Shown here: positions 21,701 to 32,575 of the stretch, piece by piece
Numbering within the stretch: the first letter of the stretch is position 1
Layout of the letters: each line of letters starts with the position of its first letter
Source: Amyloporia xantha
Taxonomy: Eukaryota; Basidiomycota; Agaricomycetes; Polyporales; Adustoporiaceae
Assembly: GCA_036971615.1 (NCBI GenBank)
Contig: JAYKKR010000013.1
Coordinates: 434,001 to 498,000, forward strand
DNA: 64,000 nt
Direction: 5' to 3'
Notes under the pieces: generated by a model
What the model saw: the letters and a program-made list of their open reading frames with translations, nothing else
The model's database searches: none
Told to the model about the DNA's origin: nothing
Made by a program: the position numbers and the translations under genes

Positions 21701-22318
21701 GGGAATGTCTCTCTCCTTCATTTGGAATCCCTATCTGACATTTTTCACATCTCACATACAGCCATATTTCCGCATTTGGGCAAGTGTATATGGGGTCTAT
21801 ATGCTATAGATAAATAGTAACAAATCTCAAAAAATAGGAGACAGCCTTTCGACAGCCATGGCTACCCCCTGATGTAAGCATTTCCTTATATGGCAATATT
21901 TGAATGTGGTCAATCCAACAGTATACCCACTTCCAAGGCCAGTAGGCCGCTGATCTGTCACATGTCCAAGGATAAGCACATGTGATCAGACACATGATCT
22001 AATCATGTGACATACCATACAAGGACATAGATAAGATATGGGCTGGATCTTATCTCATCAATGTTGGGGGTTGTTTGTACAAGTCGCGTCGTGCTGGCAG
22101 GTTTGTATTGAACTTTGTAATGGGTAACAAACTTTTGTATTGAGGCTACAAGCAACCTTACAACAGCGGTAACAAAAGCCTGACCCTAACCCCAGGATCT
22201 TGGGCGCTTACAATACAAAATTTGTATTGAATTGGGTTCCCACGCTTAGGGCGCAAAAGTTGGTGTCGCGACTTTTGCTCACCAGAGAAACGCTTCCTTT
22301 GTACCTCAGGAATCGTAA
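18737..22318 (-). repeat. Right arm of the palindrome
   Basis: Reverse complement of the left arm, with all its landmarks in mirrored order: inner 13-mer with one change (ACAATTCCTGAGG, 18771-18783), minisatellite (about 19560-20500), two ~540-bp duplicates (about 20520-21075 and 21260-21800), the cgcttaggg...gttggtgtc block, and the outer 13-mer CCTCAGGAATCGT (22304-22316). Confidence 0.85.
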
Positions 22319-22640
22319 TAGTCACTCTTTCGCACGTCAAAACCACAAACCATCTTATTGAAACTTATTGTCCTTATATAAAAATGCAAGAATATGATAC
22401 TAGTAGGCCAATGTTATAAGAAAGTGTTCTTAATCAAGGAAATAATGCCTGAGTACAAAGAAGCCAATAGTCCAAAAAGGGTACTTCCATGTATTATGAT
22501 CTACCACATTTTCGGAAGATGTAAAATATCCTCCCAAAATTCAATGATGCCAGAGCATGTCTGGAGAGTATTCCACCATCAAACATCCTATTCTGCCCCC
22601 AGTGGTTGTGAAGCCAGTTCTTAACAGTGGGCCAGCACAG
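22319..22640. other. Right flank of the palindrome, nothing recognised
   Basis: AT-rich sequence with one 76-codon frame (22394-22624) that resembles nothing I know. No repeat ends were found. Confidence 0.3.
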
Positions 22641-22699
22641 TTTAAAACTACTTTTAGACTACTAGTACTATAAAATGAACAATATTTATGAAATCAGAA

Positions 22700-22865
22700 A
22701 ATTACAGGTTAAGAAGGTTTGAACCAGTTATGAACCTGAACCGAACCTGCTGAACTGGTTCAGAATGTTCAGTTCAGATTCAGGTTCAGGTTGGGGCATA
22801 TGCATGCAGGCTTGGTTCAGGGTTCCAGAATGCATGCTGAACTGAACTGAACTGAACTAAACTTA
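22700..22865 (+). repeat. Low-complexity tgaacc/tgaact-rich tract
   Basis: Repeated gaacc, gaact, ggttca and gttca words dominate, in both orientations, including four tandem ctgaa units near 22838-22857. The inverted words could fold into hairpins. No function is suggested by the sequence. Confidence 0.6.
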
Positions 22866-22887
22866 GGAGTCACTAAAATTTATTATT

Positions 22888-23060
22888 GGTGCAGTCTGCA
22901 GTCCCATACAGTGTCATCGGCAGGGAGAGCAGGTGTCCACACCACATTATAGCCCTGTTTCTGCTGCTTTTGTAATGAAAGGATGCAGTCCACAATTGCA
23001 TACAGTGTCATCAGCAGGGAGAGCAGGCACCCATGCCACATCATAGCCCCACCTCTGCTA
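22888..23060 (+). repeat. Tandem ~95-bp duplication
   Basis: The block tgcagtcc...catacagtgtcatc(g/a)gcagggagagcagg...ccacatcatagcc occurs twice in a row (about 22892-22975 and 22983-23060). The copies differ by scattered substitutions. Confidence 0.6.
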
Positions 23061-23138
23061 GGGTTTGTAGTGAGAGCAGAGCACCCTAAGGCCAAATGCA
23101 CCTGCTGCCATGCACTGTTCCACTCATTCTCCCCCATC

Positions 23139-25290
23139 AGGAAAAACCATATTAGTCCCAGGCTGCTCTAAGAGCATCCAAGAGCATCCTAGAGACTTCA
23201 GAGTATTCAAAGTACTCAGAGTAGCCAGAGTGCTCTTAAACTTAGTTGACATGAGATTTTTTTCTCAGAGTAACCCAGAGTAACCTGAGAGTAGCCTGAG
23301 AGTACTCCTAGATGACCCTATGTAGTCTTTTGTCGTCTCTCACACCTCATTATAGTTTGTATCAGAGCACTCTCAAGGTTACAGTATTATAATAGAATAT
23401 AGCAGTATATTCGCAAATAATATACACACTAAAGATAATCTAATACTAGCAGCCATAATAATTACGTCCAATGTGATAGCTCAAGACAGAAATCTCCACA
23501 TTACCAAACTAATGTTATTATTCAGTATACAGTAATATAAAACACAAAGCTGAAAGACGTACACAAGATCAATGAAGATATTTTGTTGTGTGGCCAAAAT
23601 ATAAGAGAATCTAATAGAAGAATTCAGGTAAAGTCCAATTAGTTGAAGGAGCAAGACAAGGTACTTACATGAGTAGTATTTTCACAGTAAACTGAAGCCG
23701 AATAGCATGGGCAATAATACTCTAAGAATCAACAAAGCGATCAACAAAAGAATTGAGATAGAAGTGAACAACTTACCTGACATCGTCACAATCAGAATCA
23801 GTTTTTATCATGTCGCACAAGTCTGTAGATACAATAATTTAGAGCAGCTAAGAAATGAGGAGCAAATGAACGACTTACATGTTAGGAGTATGTATTCTCA
23901 TCAAAATTCAAAATTATAGATGACAACTCACCATCCTTTACAAGTCTTACAAAAGCATGAATTCATGCACAAAGCATGTCATATCTATTGAATGCAATGG
24001 ACATGTCAGCCTGAAAGGGAATTATGGACAGACTTACATTGCTTTGCTGTCGCATGATGACAGCCAACAGCCAACCTTCAATGTTGGTGATTTGGATTGT
24101 GATTAGAGATAGAAGTAGTGTCAGCTATTCATAGATACAGATGAGAATAGAAAGAAGATATGGACTTATCTGTGCCCACAATTCCTAACGACCCATATGC
24201 TCTGCCAGCACATCGCCATACTTGAGGCAGTACCAGCCAGAGAGATGGCCACAGACTAGAAGTTACCAGATATAGCCCAGAGATGAGAAGAACAATGAAT
24301 GAGTAAACAGAAACCAAGCAGGGAAGTGAAGTGACATGGAAGAAGACGACACAGAGTGATAGTGTTGCTGCTATCCCCGGTGCACGGGACTACCTTACCC
24401 GCATTTGCGGCGACATCTGGTTCACAATGGCTAAACTCAACCACTTGAATGATGTGGCACAGCAAATCAAAGAAGGCACAAATCCAGCGATCTCTCATCC
24501 TCAGATCTGCTCAGCCTCACATTCTCTCCTGCGTCTTTCTACCAACTCGATTCTGCTTGCGCAGCTACTGCTTGACAATGCTTCCGTGGCCATTGATGTA
24601 AATACCCTGAGCACTGGCTATGACAGCATCCACCTCCAGCTCAGGATCACCATGGCCAATCTCGATTCACTAGACTTTGGAAGCGTGGGCATAGGGCATC
24701 TGAGTGTGCCGCCATCCTTTCTGTAAGTATTTTCCTCTTATTGCGGTGAGGCTGACCTGCATGTGCTCAACAGGGAGGACACGGGCACCACATGAACGGA
24801 TGTCGAGACCATAGGCATGCTGAGTGGGCGACATTCGCGGGATCAAGCCGATCCAGTCTGCACTTTGCAGTCCCTCCAGACCAGTGCAATATCGACACGC
24901 AAGGACAATTACAGTAGCAAGGGGTTTGGCAAGCCAAGGCGAGGAGTCGCAGATGCCCAGAAGTGAAGGACATAGCTTCGTTGTTATATTCAATCCTTTC
25001 ATCCATGTTTCCAATTTTTCTTGTAGTCTCACTAGCTCAATATTTGTACATTGTACCTTCAGATCGAATGCATTGTTGTTCAGTATATATGCGCACCGTG
25101 CATATTTGCAGTTGACATAGAAGTGAATATATGCGGTCACGTGGATGATATGAGACACGTCGGGCTCATGTGTTGCATTGTGCTCCTCTTGCTAGCACGC
25201 CGAGGACAGCATGCGTGCACAGGCCCTGCTGCTTGTTGGCCTTTCTATTCTACTGCTCAGCATGCCTCTCTGCTATGGCTGCCATCATGA
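23139..25290. mobile_element. Anonymous element A starting CATCAGGAAAAACC
   Basis: The left end CATCAGGAAAAACC is the same as that of the next element at 25303. Behind it lies a cluster of short repeats (agagcatcc, cagagta, acctgagagtagcc), the kind of subterminal array used for transposase binding. The matching right end was not found. AT-rich and largely non-coding, it holds evenly spaced CTTAC words on the plus strand (splice donors if read on the minus strand). The right limit given is only where the next element begins. Confidence 0.35.
24331..24780 (+). CDS. Hypothetical protein, 131 codons plus possible short second exon
   Basis: The frame 24331-24726 starts at a methionine (a non-ATG start cannot be excluded) and has fairly normal codon use (LLRLSTNSILLAQLLLDN, LQLRITMANLDSLDFG). 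It reaches a good donor GTAAGT at 24724. An acceptor CAG near 24772 would add REDTGTT and a stop. Amphipathic helices are likely, but I recognise no domain. It lies inside anonymous element A and may be its gene or captured host sequence. Confidence 0.3.
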
Positions 25291-25302
25291 TTTCAAACAC
25301 CA

Positions 25303-27125
25303 TCAGGAAAAACCCCTTTGGCCCTAGGTTGACCTAGGAGTGACCTAGGCTGCCCTAGGGCACTCAGAGCACCCAGAGTACTCGGAGCACTCAGAGCAAC
25401 CCAGGTTGCTCTTAGAGAAAAGTTATTTAGGTTTTGGAACCCAGGTTGACCTGAGTCAGACCTGAGGTCAGTCCTTGTAAGGCTTGCAGCGATTGCTGAA
25501 GACTCAGAAAGCAGCCAAAGGCCTAAGTCGAGCTGTGTCAAGGATGGTGTATTGAGAGAGATACTACAATACTCACCTAAGTCGAGCTGTGTCAAGGATA
25601 GAGACCTACAGCTCGACTCAGGAGCGAAGTACATGTGCGCTTACATAAGGATAGATGTCTCACGCTTATGGTGCACTCTACAGAGTCCATTGAACGAAAT
25701 AAATGAATGAAAAGAAACCGGGCAAACCACACTCAATAGTCCTAGGTTGACTCAGGATATACCATATTTCAGTCTCAATATTCTTGGGATCACTTCATTT
25801 CACACTTATGAAAGACAGAATATAAATATATTCAGATATAATACAATACAGATGTGATACAAATAAATGTAACATATATTTGTGAAATACTAGAAGGAGA
25901 AATATGCGAGGCACTTACCATTCATTACTATCAATACAATATAATAACTTTCAGTAAAGAGCTTCAGAAGCAAGACAACAGACTTACTCACATTACAATC
26001 TCAGACGGAATTGAAGCATAGGCAGATGGTGAAAAGAATTGTGAAGTTTAAGAACAGCTGAGAGATTGAAGTAAGAATGGAAGATCAATATGAGCTTAGA
26101 CATGTCGACTCACCAATTGCTACGACTTCTTAGAGGGAGTGAGTGCACACTGAGTACAAGTAATACCTGTCATGATGTCAGCATCACTGGCAGCTTTGAA
26201 AAGATGAGTAGACTTACTTTGTATTGTCACTGTATGGCTATAGCCAGTACTTATAAGTGAAACTATAGTTGGAGATGAAGAAAGAAGACATACACTTATC
26301 GCCTTTCAGGTCAACAGCGTCCAACCAGTCCTGTGACGTGTTACTCCTCATGCCAGCCCAGAGATAGCTTATATAGTATAAGTAAGGCAACAGACTAGAT
26401 GAGCACCCAGAAGATTAGAGAAAGGGATAAATAGACCAGAGGCAGCCAAAGTAGAAGTGACAGCAGGACAGCAAAGGTGAGAGTGAAGGACTTAGAAGAG
26501 AAATGAGTGCAGTGACTGCTGTGGAATGAAGACATGGCAAATCATGGGAAGGTCACATGACCTTTAACCAGTGCATCATAACACGCTCATTTCTTACATT
26601 TAAAGCCTCTGTTACCTCAATATTGCTCATTCTATCCCTGGATCTGGTCTTTTGTATCAAGTAGAATGTACAGAATATATATTCTAAGTGCTATACTGTG
26701 TCAATACCACCTTACCATTGCTCTTTTTCATAGTAACTATTTGTCCACTTGTATTCTCTATTATGAGAACAATTCTACTCTCAGACGTCTTAAGCACAGA
26801 TTGCTGGTGGAGAAAATTGTTCTGTCTTAATACTGCTCATATTCTATGATATATTTGTCAGTAATAGTTTTCACTACTGGTAAAGTGAATGGCTTAGCAT
26901 TCAATTGACAAACCACTACATTTGGTGTAAATGGTTGGATACATATATATACCAAACTGTCTGCAAATATTATGACATGGTTCAGAGTGCAAAATTACAC
27001 AAATTCATTGAGTAAGAGATATGTCAAAAAATCTCAAAGCCACCCAAGTTGACCTGGGGTAACCTGAGATGACCTGAGACAACCTGAGAAATCTCAGGTG
27101 TGCCAGAGTGACCCAGGTGAACCTA
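25303..27125. mobile_element. Anonymous element B, same terminus as A, split by a copia solo LTR
   Basis: It starts CATCAGGAAAAACC like element A. Short subterminal repeats fill both ends: ctaggttgacctagg and gagcactcagagca at 25320-25470, and acctgagatgacctgagac with gacccaggtgaac at 27040-27120. The interior is AT-rich and non-coding. The solo LTR at 25476-25738 interrupts the left subterminal array. The right limit is uncertain; it may instead extend to 27555, whose end CCTGATG is complementary to CATCAGG. Confidence 0.4.
25476..25738 (-). mobile_element. Solo LTR of the copia family (263 bp)
   Basis: Read on the minus strand it runs from TATTGAGTGTGG to GCAAGCCTTACA and matches the LTR at 981-1711 throughout, apart from that copy's nested insertion. 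The flanks carry an exact 5-bp duplication, GTCCT (25471-25475 and 25739-25743). No internal coding region remains, so it formed by recombination between the two LTRs of a full insertion. It preserves the empty site of the 463-bp insertion. Confidence 0.95.
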
Positions 27126-27555
27126 CATCAGGAAACAGGACTCACTCAGTGCGGAGATCAAATCTCGTTGGTTCCAATTTAGACGGATAGATAAGATAAT
27201 ATCCATATCACATGATATGGAGAAGGCTACCTCCGTGACGATCAAGTGTCCCCATACGGAGAATGCGCCTGCTACATTGGCGGTGTCGATGGTGCAATGA
27301 TCATTTTATTGGGACTCTACTGACATTTTTCTAAATCTACAAGTCACTTTTATTATATCTACTAAATGCTATCAGAGCAGAGCCTCACCACCTCCTATGT
27401 GTGTGGAGACAAGCATTTCCGTATGGAGCCGTACGGAGACAGTCTTCTCAGTGATGAGATGATGATCTCGTGATAGGGGGGGGGACCCTCTGTGGCTCTG
27501 ATTGTGCCGCATGGCCTCATACGGAGGCCTGCGGAGTCAACCGTGTTTCCTGATG
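27126..27555. mobile_element. 430-bp MITE-like element
   Basis: Both ends carry the inverted repeat CATCAGGAAACA/TGTTTCCTGATG and both are flanked by TA (27124-27125 and 27556-27557), the duplication made by Tc1/mariner-type transposases. The inside is non-coding and contains several self-complementary tccgtacgg/tacggag words. Because TA is only two bases and extends the repeat by symmetry, the duplication is suggestive, not proven. Confidence 0.5.
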
Positions 27556-27591
27556 TAGAGCAAAAGTGTTTTTTCTGATGACAATTGTGCA

Positions 27592-30500
27592 TTGCAAATG
27601 CATTACAGCCATTGCAAAGCGCTGCTCAATCTGACGACTTCCTCATTGAAGAAAAGGCAAGCGGACATGCAGCGGACAGAGGAGGCAAAGCGGGTGGGAA
27701 GAGAGGCAGCAGTAAATGAGGAGCCGGAGCGAGGCGAGCCATGTAGGCTCCCTGAGGTTCACGGTTCGTGTATCACGCACGAAGTGTGCTCACAAGCCTC
27801 TTTCTTAGACGGCTCCTCTGGATTTGCCGCCTTTTGACCCACCTGCTGAGAACACATCCATCAGTCAGGCAGGACGCAGACACAGAGTACCGCACAACTT
27901 GAAGCTGCACGATTTGGTGCCCTCAAGCCGATCTGCACTGCCAGCCACATTGCCAATCAGATTCCTGCCATACAAGTCACACCAGCCGTGCCAGATCACT
28001 GCATAGGGGAATCATCCAACAGGAATGACAGACCAAGCATGTCAATTCCCTACTCCTTGTGCCTGTACTGCACTACCACCAATTTGTTCGGCTTATATCG
28101 AGAATATACAAGCAAACCGACACTCGACCCTCACTATGAGCCCTTGCTCTCTGAGGCATGTGAAAGCCCATTGCTTTCAAAAATGGGAGACTCCGGGTCC
28201 ACACGAAATCACATTGAAGTGGCAAGCAGTTCCATCCTTCCCTTTGCTAACTCAACCATTTTTCGGCTCTTGGAATGGTCGCACAGTGGCTCAAACTTGA
28301 AATCAGACCACGAAGTGCAGCGGCTGGTGGACGACATCATTCTTGCCCCAGATTTCCAACGAGATCACCTGGATGGCTTCCGTATAGCACGCAAGCTTGG
28401 CCGACTGGATGTGTTAGATAAATCCGGTGATCCACTGGCAGCGGAGGACAGCTGGCGGCAAGGCTCAGTCTACATCCGAGTGCCCAAGGAGTGTCAAAAT
28501 CTGTGCTCTGCCAGTCTCCCAGTGTCTCCTACATCGTCTCAGTGCTCCTATGGCATGTTTCCATTGTTATCCTTCTATTGTATCTGTTCTAGGACTTTCT
28601 AGCTCATTCTAGGCTTATGCCACTCACTCCATTGTATTGGTGCCACAGTGGCACAATGCACACTTTGAGTGGCAGTGGCACAATAGACCTTCTGTCCATT
28701 GTGCCACTCCCCATTGTTCCACTTCCATTGTGCCACCCTCTATTGTTCTCTTTCTCTATTGTTCTCTATCACATATATAGGCCCTAGAGTCCTCAGCCTG
28801 GTCCCCACCAGCTGCTTACTTTGGACTCTAGGTATGTTGTATCCCTTACATCCTTAATACACCAGCTGCTTACTTTGGACTCTAGCCCACTTGTGGCTCT
28901 CTCAGTCCCTTAGTGCTGCACCTTAGCTGTTAGCTGTGCCTTAGCCATTTGACAAGGAGAAGACCAAGTTCACGTCCAAGCTGCATGCACCCCTCTTTGA
29001 AGTCTCTGGCTTGAATTATTGTCCCTTGCTCGCTGTCATCAAAGAAGTTTGCCAGCACGCCCGCACACACGAATTCAACTGGCATCCCTTCAAACACCAT
29101 TGGAAGCGCCCACACGTGGATTGCCCCGACGATAACAGCAGCAATTAGTACCCCATGCGCAGATGAGCAAGTTTACAGCGAACTGTACAATTCTGATGTG
29201 ATGCTCCAAGAAGACACCAAGATACGTGCACAGCCCAAGGAGCCTGGGGACCCTGAAGGTGTTGAGGTCGCCATCGTGCCTCTAATGCTATGGTCTGACT
29301 CCACACATCTTGCTGACTTCGGAACGGCCATGCTGTGGCCCCTATATCTGTATTTTGGCTTCTTATCAAAGTACATTCGTGGGAAGCCGATGTCGCATGC
29401 AGCACATCATCTCGCCTATATTCCCACTGTGAGTACGCGGATATATATATATCTCATTTATGATCAGGCTCAGGCTCACGCCGAATGATATCCCAGCTCC
29501 CGGACTCATTTCAAGAATTTTATGAGTCGGTTTATGACACGAGCGCAACAGCAGAGACACTGTGCTTCTGTCGCCGAGAACTGATGAATGCGATTTGGCT
29601 GCTCCTGCTTGACCCTGTGTTCATGCATGCATATGAACATGGGATCATCTTGCTGCTTTGTGGAGACAATATACTCCGCCAGCTCTTTCCATGGTTCTTC
29701 ACGTATTCTGCAGACTATCCAGAGAAGTGAGTGTAAGTATTCATCCAACCAGAGCACGTGTAGCTAACACTTTTTGCAGGATCTTGCTAGCATGTATTCG
29801 GTACCTGGCAGCGTGCCCGTGCCCACGCTGTCTTGTCAAGAAGGCAGACATATCGCAGATGGGCTCCCATGTGGACATGCGCCGCCGTGAGAAGACCAGG
29901 GTTGATGACGGTGTGCTTTGATTCAATATAGCACAAATGCGAGGCTGGATTTTTGAGAAAGGACTGGGGCCCAATAGCAAGTGGATAGCCAAGGTGCTCG
30001 ACAGCCGCTCTCTGAATCCGACTTGGGTGAGTGCCCCGTTTGACTATTTTGGAATTCAAGGGATCAATGAGCTGCTCATGCAGAGCGTGTTTTCTGAGCG
30101 GCTCGGACAGTTTGGATTCAACTTCTATTCCATGTTCGTGCCAGATCTAATGCATGAGTTTGAGCTTGGAGTCTGAAAGGTGGTCCTCACCCATCTTTTG
30201 TGTATTCTATATGCAGTGGGCAATGATCGCCTACAGCGCTTTAATGCAAGGTAATCTCGCCAAGTGGTATCTGCTACCGTGATTGCACTGATCACATTGT
30301 GAAGGTTCTGCAAGGTCCCCACGTTTGGATGTGATGTGATTCGCCGATTCAGTAGAAATGTGTCAGGCATGAAGAAGTTGGCCGCACGTGATTTCGAGGA
30401 CATTCTCCAGGTGCGTGTGCACACAAGTCTAACTGACTCAGAGTGCTGCAGTTTAGCTGAGATCACGCCAGTGTCTAATGCCCGTAATGGAGGCATTCCT

Positions 30501-32575
30501 ACCTCCACCACATGACGATATCATCATGGATCTCCTGTTCAATCTGGCATCCTGGCACGTGCACGCGAAGCTCCGACTGCATACTGAATTGACACTCAAT
30601 ATCTTCACTGCGGCTACTAAATCACTTGGGCGAAGCTTGCGGTTGTTCATGAGGGAGACATGTGACTTCTATATTACAGTGGAATTGCCGTGAGAAGAGG
30701 CCGCACGAGGACGACGAGAGGCTGCTGTGAAGGTGAACCAAAAGGGAAAGGGTAAGGAGGAAGCGACGGCGACTGGACCGAAGGGGGCTGCCACAAAAGG
30801 TGGTCCGAAATTGAAGAAACTCAATTTATCGACATACAAGCTGCATGCACTCGGAAATTATCCACAGGCCATTCGACAGTTTGGAACTACTGACAATTAT
30901 ACTACTCAAATTGTAAGCGACAAATCCATCAGGGGTCTGCTGGCAGAATGACTCATATCACTACAGGGCAAATTGGAACATTGGCGCGTCAAACACTTGT
31001 ATGCGCGCACGAACAAGAATCAGCATGCGCGGCAGATAGCAACACACGAGAGGCGTGAGGCCCTCTTGCGCCAAATCCGCGAGTGTGAGGATGCGCATCG
31101 TGGCAAGAGAGAGAGAGAGCAGAGAGAAAAAGGGACAGAATGGCAGTGCACGCCGAAACCTAGACACAGGGAGAGGTAAGCGACACTCTCGTGGCCACGA
31201 GCGAAATGGTGGTAGTGTGAGGGGTATGCAAGCGAAGGATGCTGGCCATGACAACTCTGCACAGAACACCATAGTACGGGGCGTGACACTTGCCTTTGCA
31301 GCTCAAGACCCATTACCTTTCACACCACCAGAGGCACAGTTTCATGTATCCGACTCGCAACGATATTGGCAAGATCTCAGTCACTGGCTCAGAGCAAATC
31401 AAGATGATCCTGCTTTCAAGGTTTGTCCAGATATAGGTCTTGATGTACGGGCTGAATGCTTATGGGATCCAACAGGACTTTCTTCTGTTATTGAAGGATC
31501 ATGTACTGGCGCGACTACTGAAACGGCCATACAACAGCGACAAAGACGCATTCTCCGATGAAGAGTGGCGGGCTATCATATTCGTCAAGAATTGCGTTTA
31601 TTTTCACAAAGTCGTGAGGATCAACTACACTACATACAATATGCGATGAGCTCAAGACTCTATCAATCCGTGCACTCACCCAAACATCATGGTGCTCACA
31701 CATGAAGACGATGATACAGAGAATGTGGAGGCGAACAAACACCCGTACTGGTATACTCGGGTGATTGGCATCTTCCATGTCAATGTGCAACACACGGGAG
31801 CGAATCAAACCTCAGACAAAATACAAACTTTGAACATACTATGGGTGCGTTGGTATGGACGAGATTTGGAGGCGCCCAGTGGGTTCGCGACGAGGAGGCT
31901 TCATCATGTTGGCTTCGTGGACGGCGAAGACCCCAACACATTTGGATTTCTGGACCCGGCCCAGGTGCTGCGGGGAGCACACATAATTCCCGTGTTCGCA
32001 CATGGACGTACTAAAGACATCCTGGCACGTTCAGCGGCAGCACAACAGCCTGCGGAAGACAACGCAGATTACCTCTACTACTATGTGAACATGTAGGTAA
32101 AGTTCAAGTTGTGGCAATCATGATGACGTTGCTGATAAATGTGGTTATCAGGTTCGTAGACCGCGACATGTTTATGTGCTACCTCGGTGGAGGTGTTGGA
32201 CACAAAGGTACGGGACAAGAGGGCGTACTTACAGAAAGTGAATCACATCAAGGTGACATGCCGGACGACCCATGTGAGTCCTCAGAGGATGGGGTGACAA
32301 TGGTTGACTCGCGAGGGTGCGTACCACCGTCAGATACTGAAGGAGACTCCGATGATACTGAGGGCGAGGGCGAGAGCGAGAGTGGTGACGCCGCAGAGTC
32401 TGGGGAGGAGGCCGACTTTGGGTATCAGTCTAGCACTAACAATGATGACAGAGACGAAGAGCTGCTGGAGGAGGATGCGACGGAACAGGTGAAGGACGAC
32501 GACCTCGGGCCTGAGGACGGCGAAGACGGTGAATTCAAGGATCTATACGGGAACGAAGGGTTCGCGCCGTTATGA
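27592..32575 (+). pseudogene. Plavaka-type transposase, decayed and interrupted by a 463-bp solo LTR
   Basis: Homology runs through many blocks. The N-terminal part has NLFGLYREYTSKPT, STIFRLLEWSHSGSNLKS and FQRDHLDGFRIARKLGRL. After the insertion come LHAPLFEVSGLNYCPLLAVI and HPFKHHWKRP, then the core with LMLWSDSTHLADFGTAMLWP, LYFGFLSKYIRGKP and HHLAYIPT, LPDSFQEFYE, CPCPRCLVKK, and VPDLMHEFELGV. The end has YYNSDKDAFSDEEW-like and VNM...FVDRDMFMCYLGGGVGHK segments and an acidic tail. These blocks are typical of Plavaka transposons of basidiomycetes. Damage includes TGA at 30174-30176 where tryptophan is expected (GVWK), several frame changes, and the LTR insertion at 28492. Some breaks may be introns (gtgagt at 29429, for example). 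Terminal repeats of the element were not found. Confidence 0.85.
28492..28954 (+). mobile_element. 463-bp solo LTR-like insertion, copy 2 (inside the Plavaka gene)
   Basis: Same ends (TGTCAAAATC...CCATTTGACA) and exactly the same length as 1161-1623. The flanking 5-bp duplication is AGGAG (28487-28491 and 28955-28959). Removing the element and one duplicate rejoins the transposase frame (VPKE then KTKFTSK). It differs from copy 1 at a handful of positions, mostly C/T. Confidence 0.88.

Larger units (their letters stand above)
14779..22318. mobile_element. Giant palindrome (7540 bp): two 3.6-kb arms around a 322-bp loop
   Basis: The left arm (14779-18414) is the reverse complement of the right arm (18737-22318) over nearly its whole length. 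Outer ends read TTACGATTCCTGAGG in inverted orientation. Several 60-70-codon stretches translate identically in both arms (for example 16376-16579 against 20519-20722). The arms are not a simple copy: they differ by scattered substitutions and about 54 bp in length, which speaks against a mirrored-read artefact. TAG on both sides could be a 3-bp target duplication or chance. No protein is encoded. The layout is that of a foldback-type element or of an inverted duplication of a non-autonomous repeat. No family name can be given. Confidence 0.85.

Noticed and set aside
14779..22318. Palindrome as a pure assembly artefact (read joined to its own complement)
   Set aside because: The arms differ by substitutions and length and have a unique loop, so they are not a copied read. 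Misjoining of two real copies cannot be excluded and is listed as a check.
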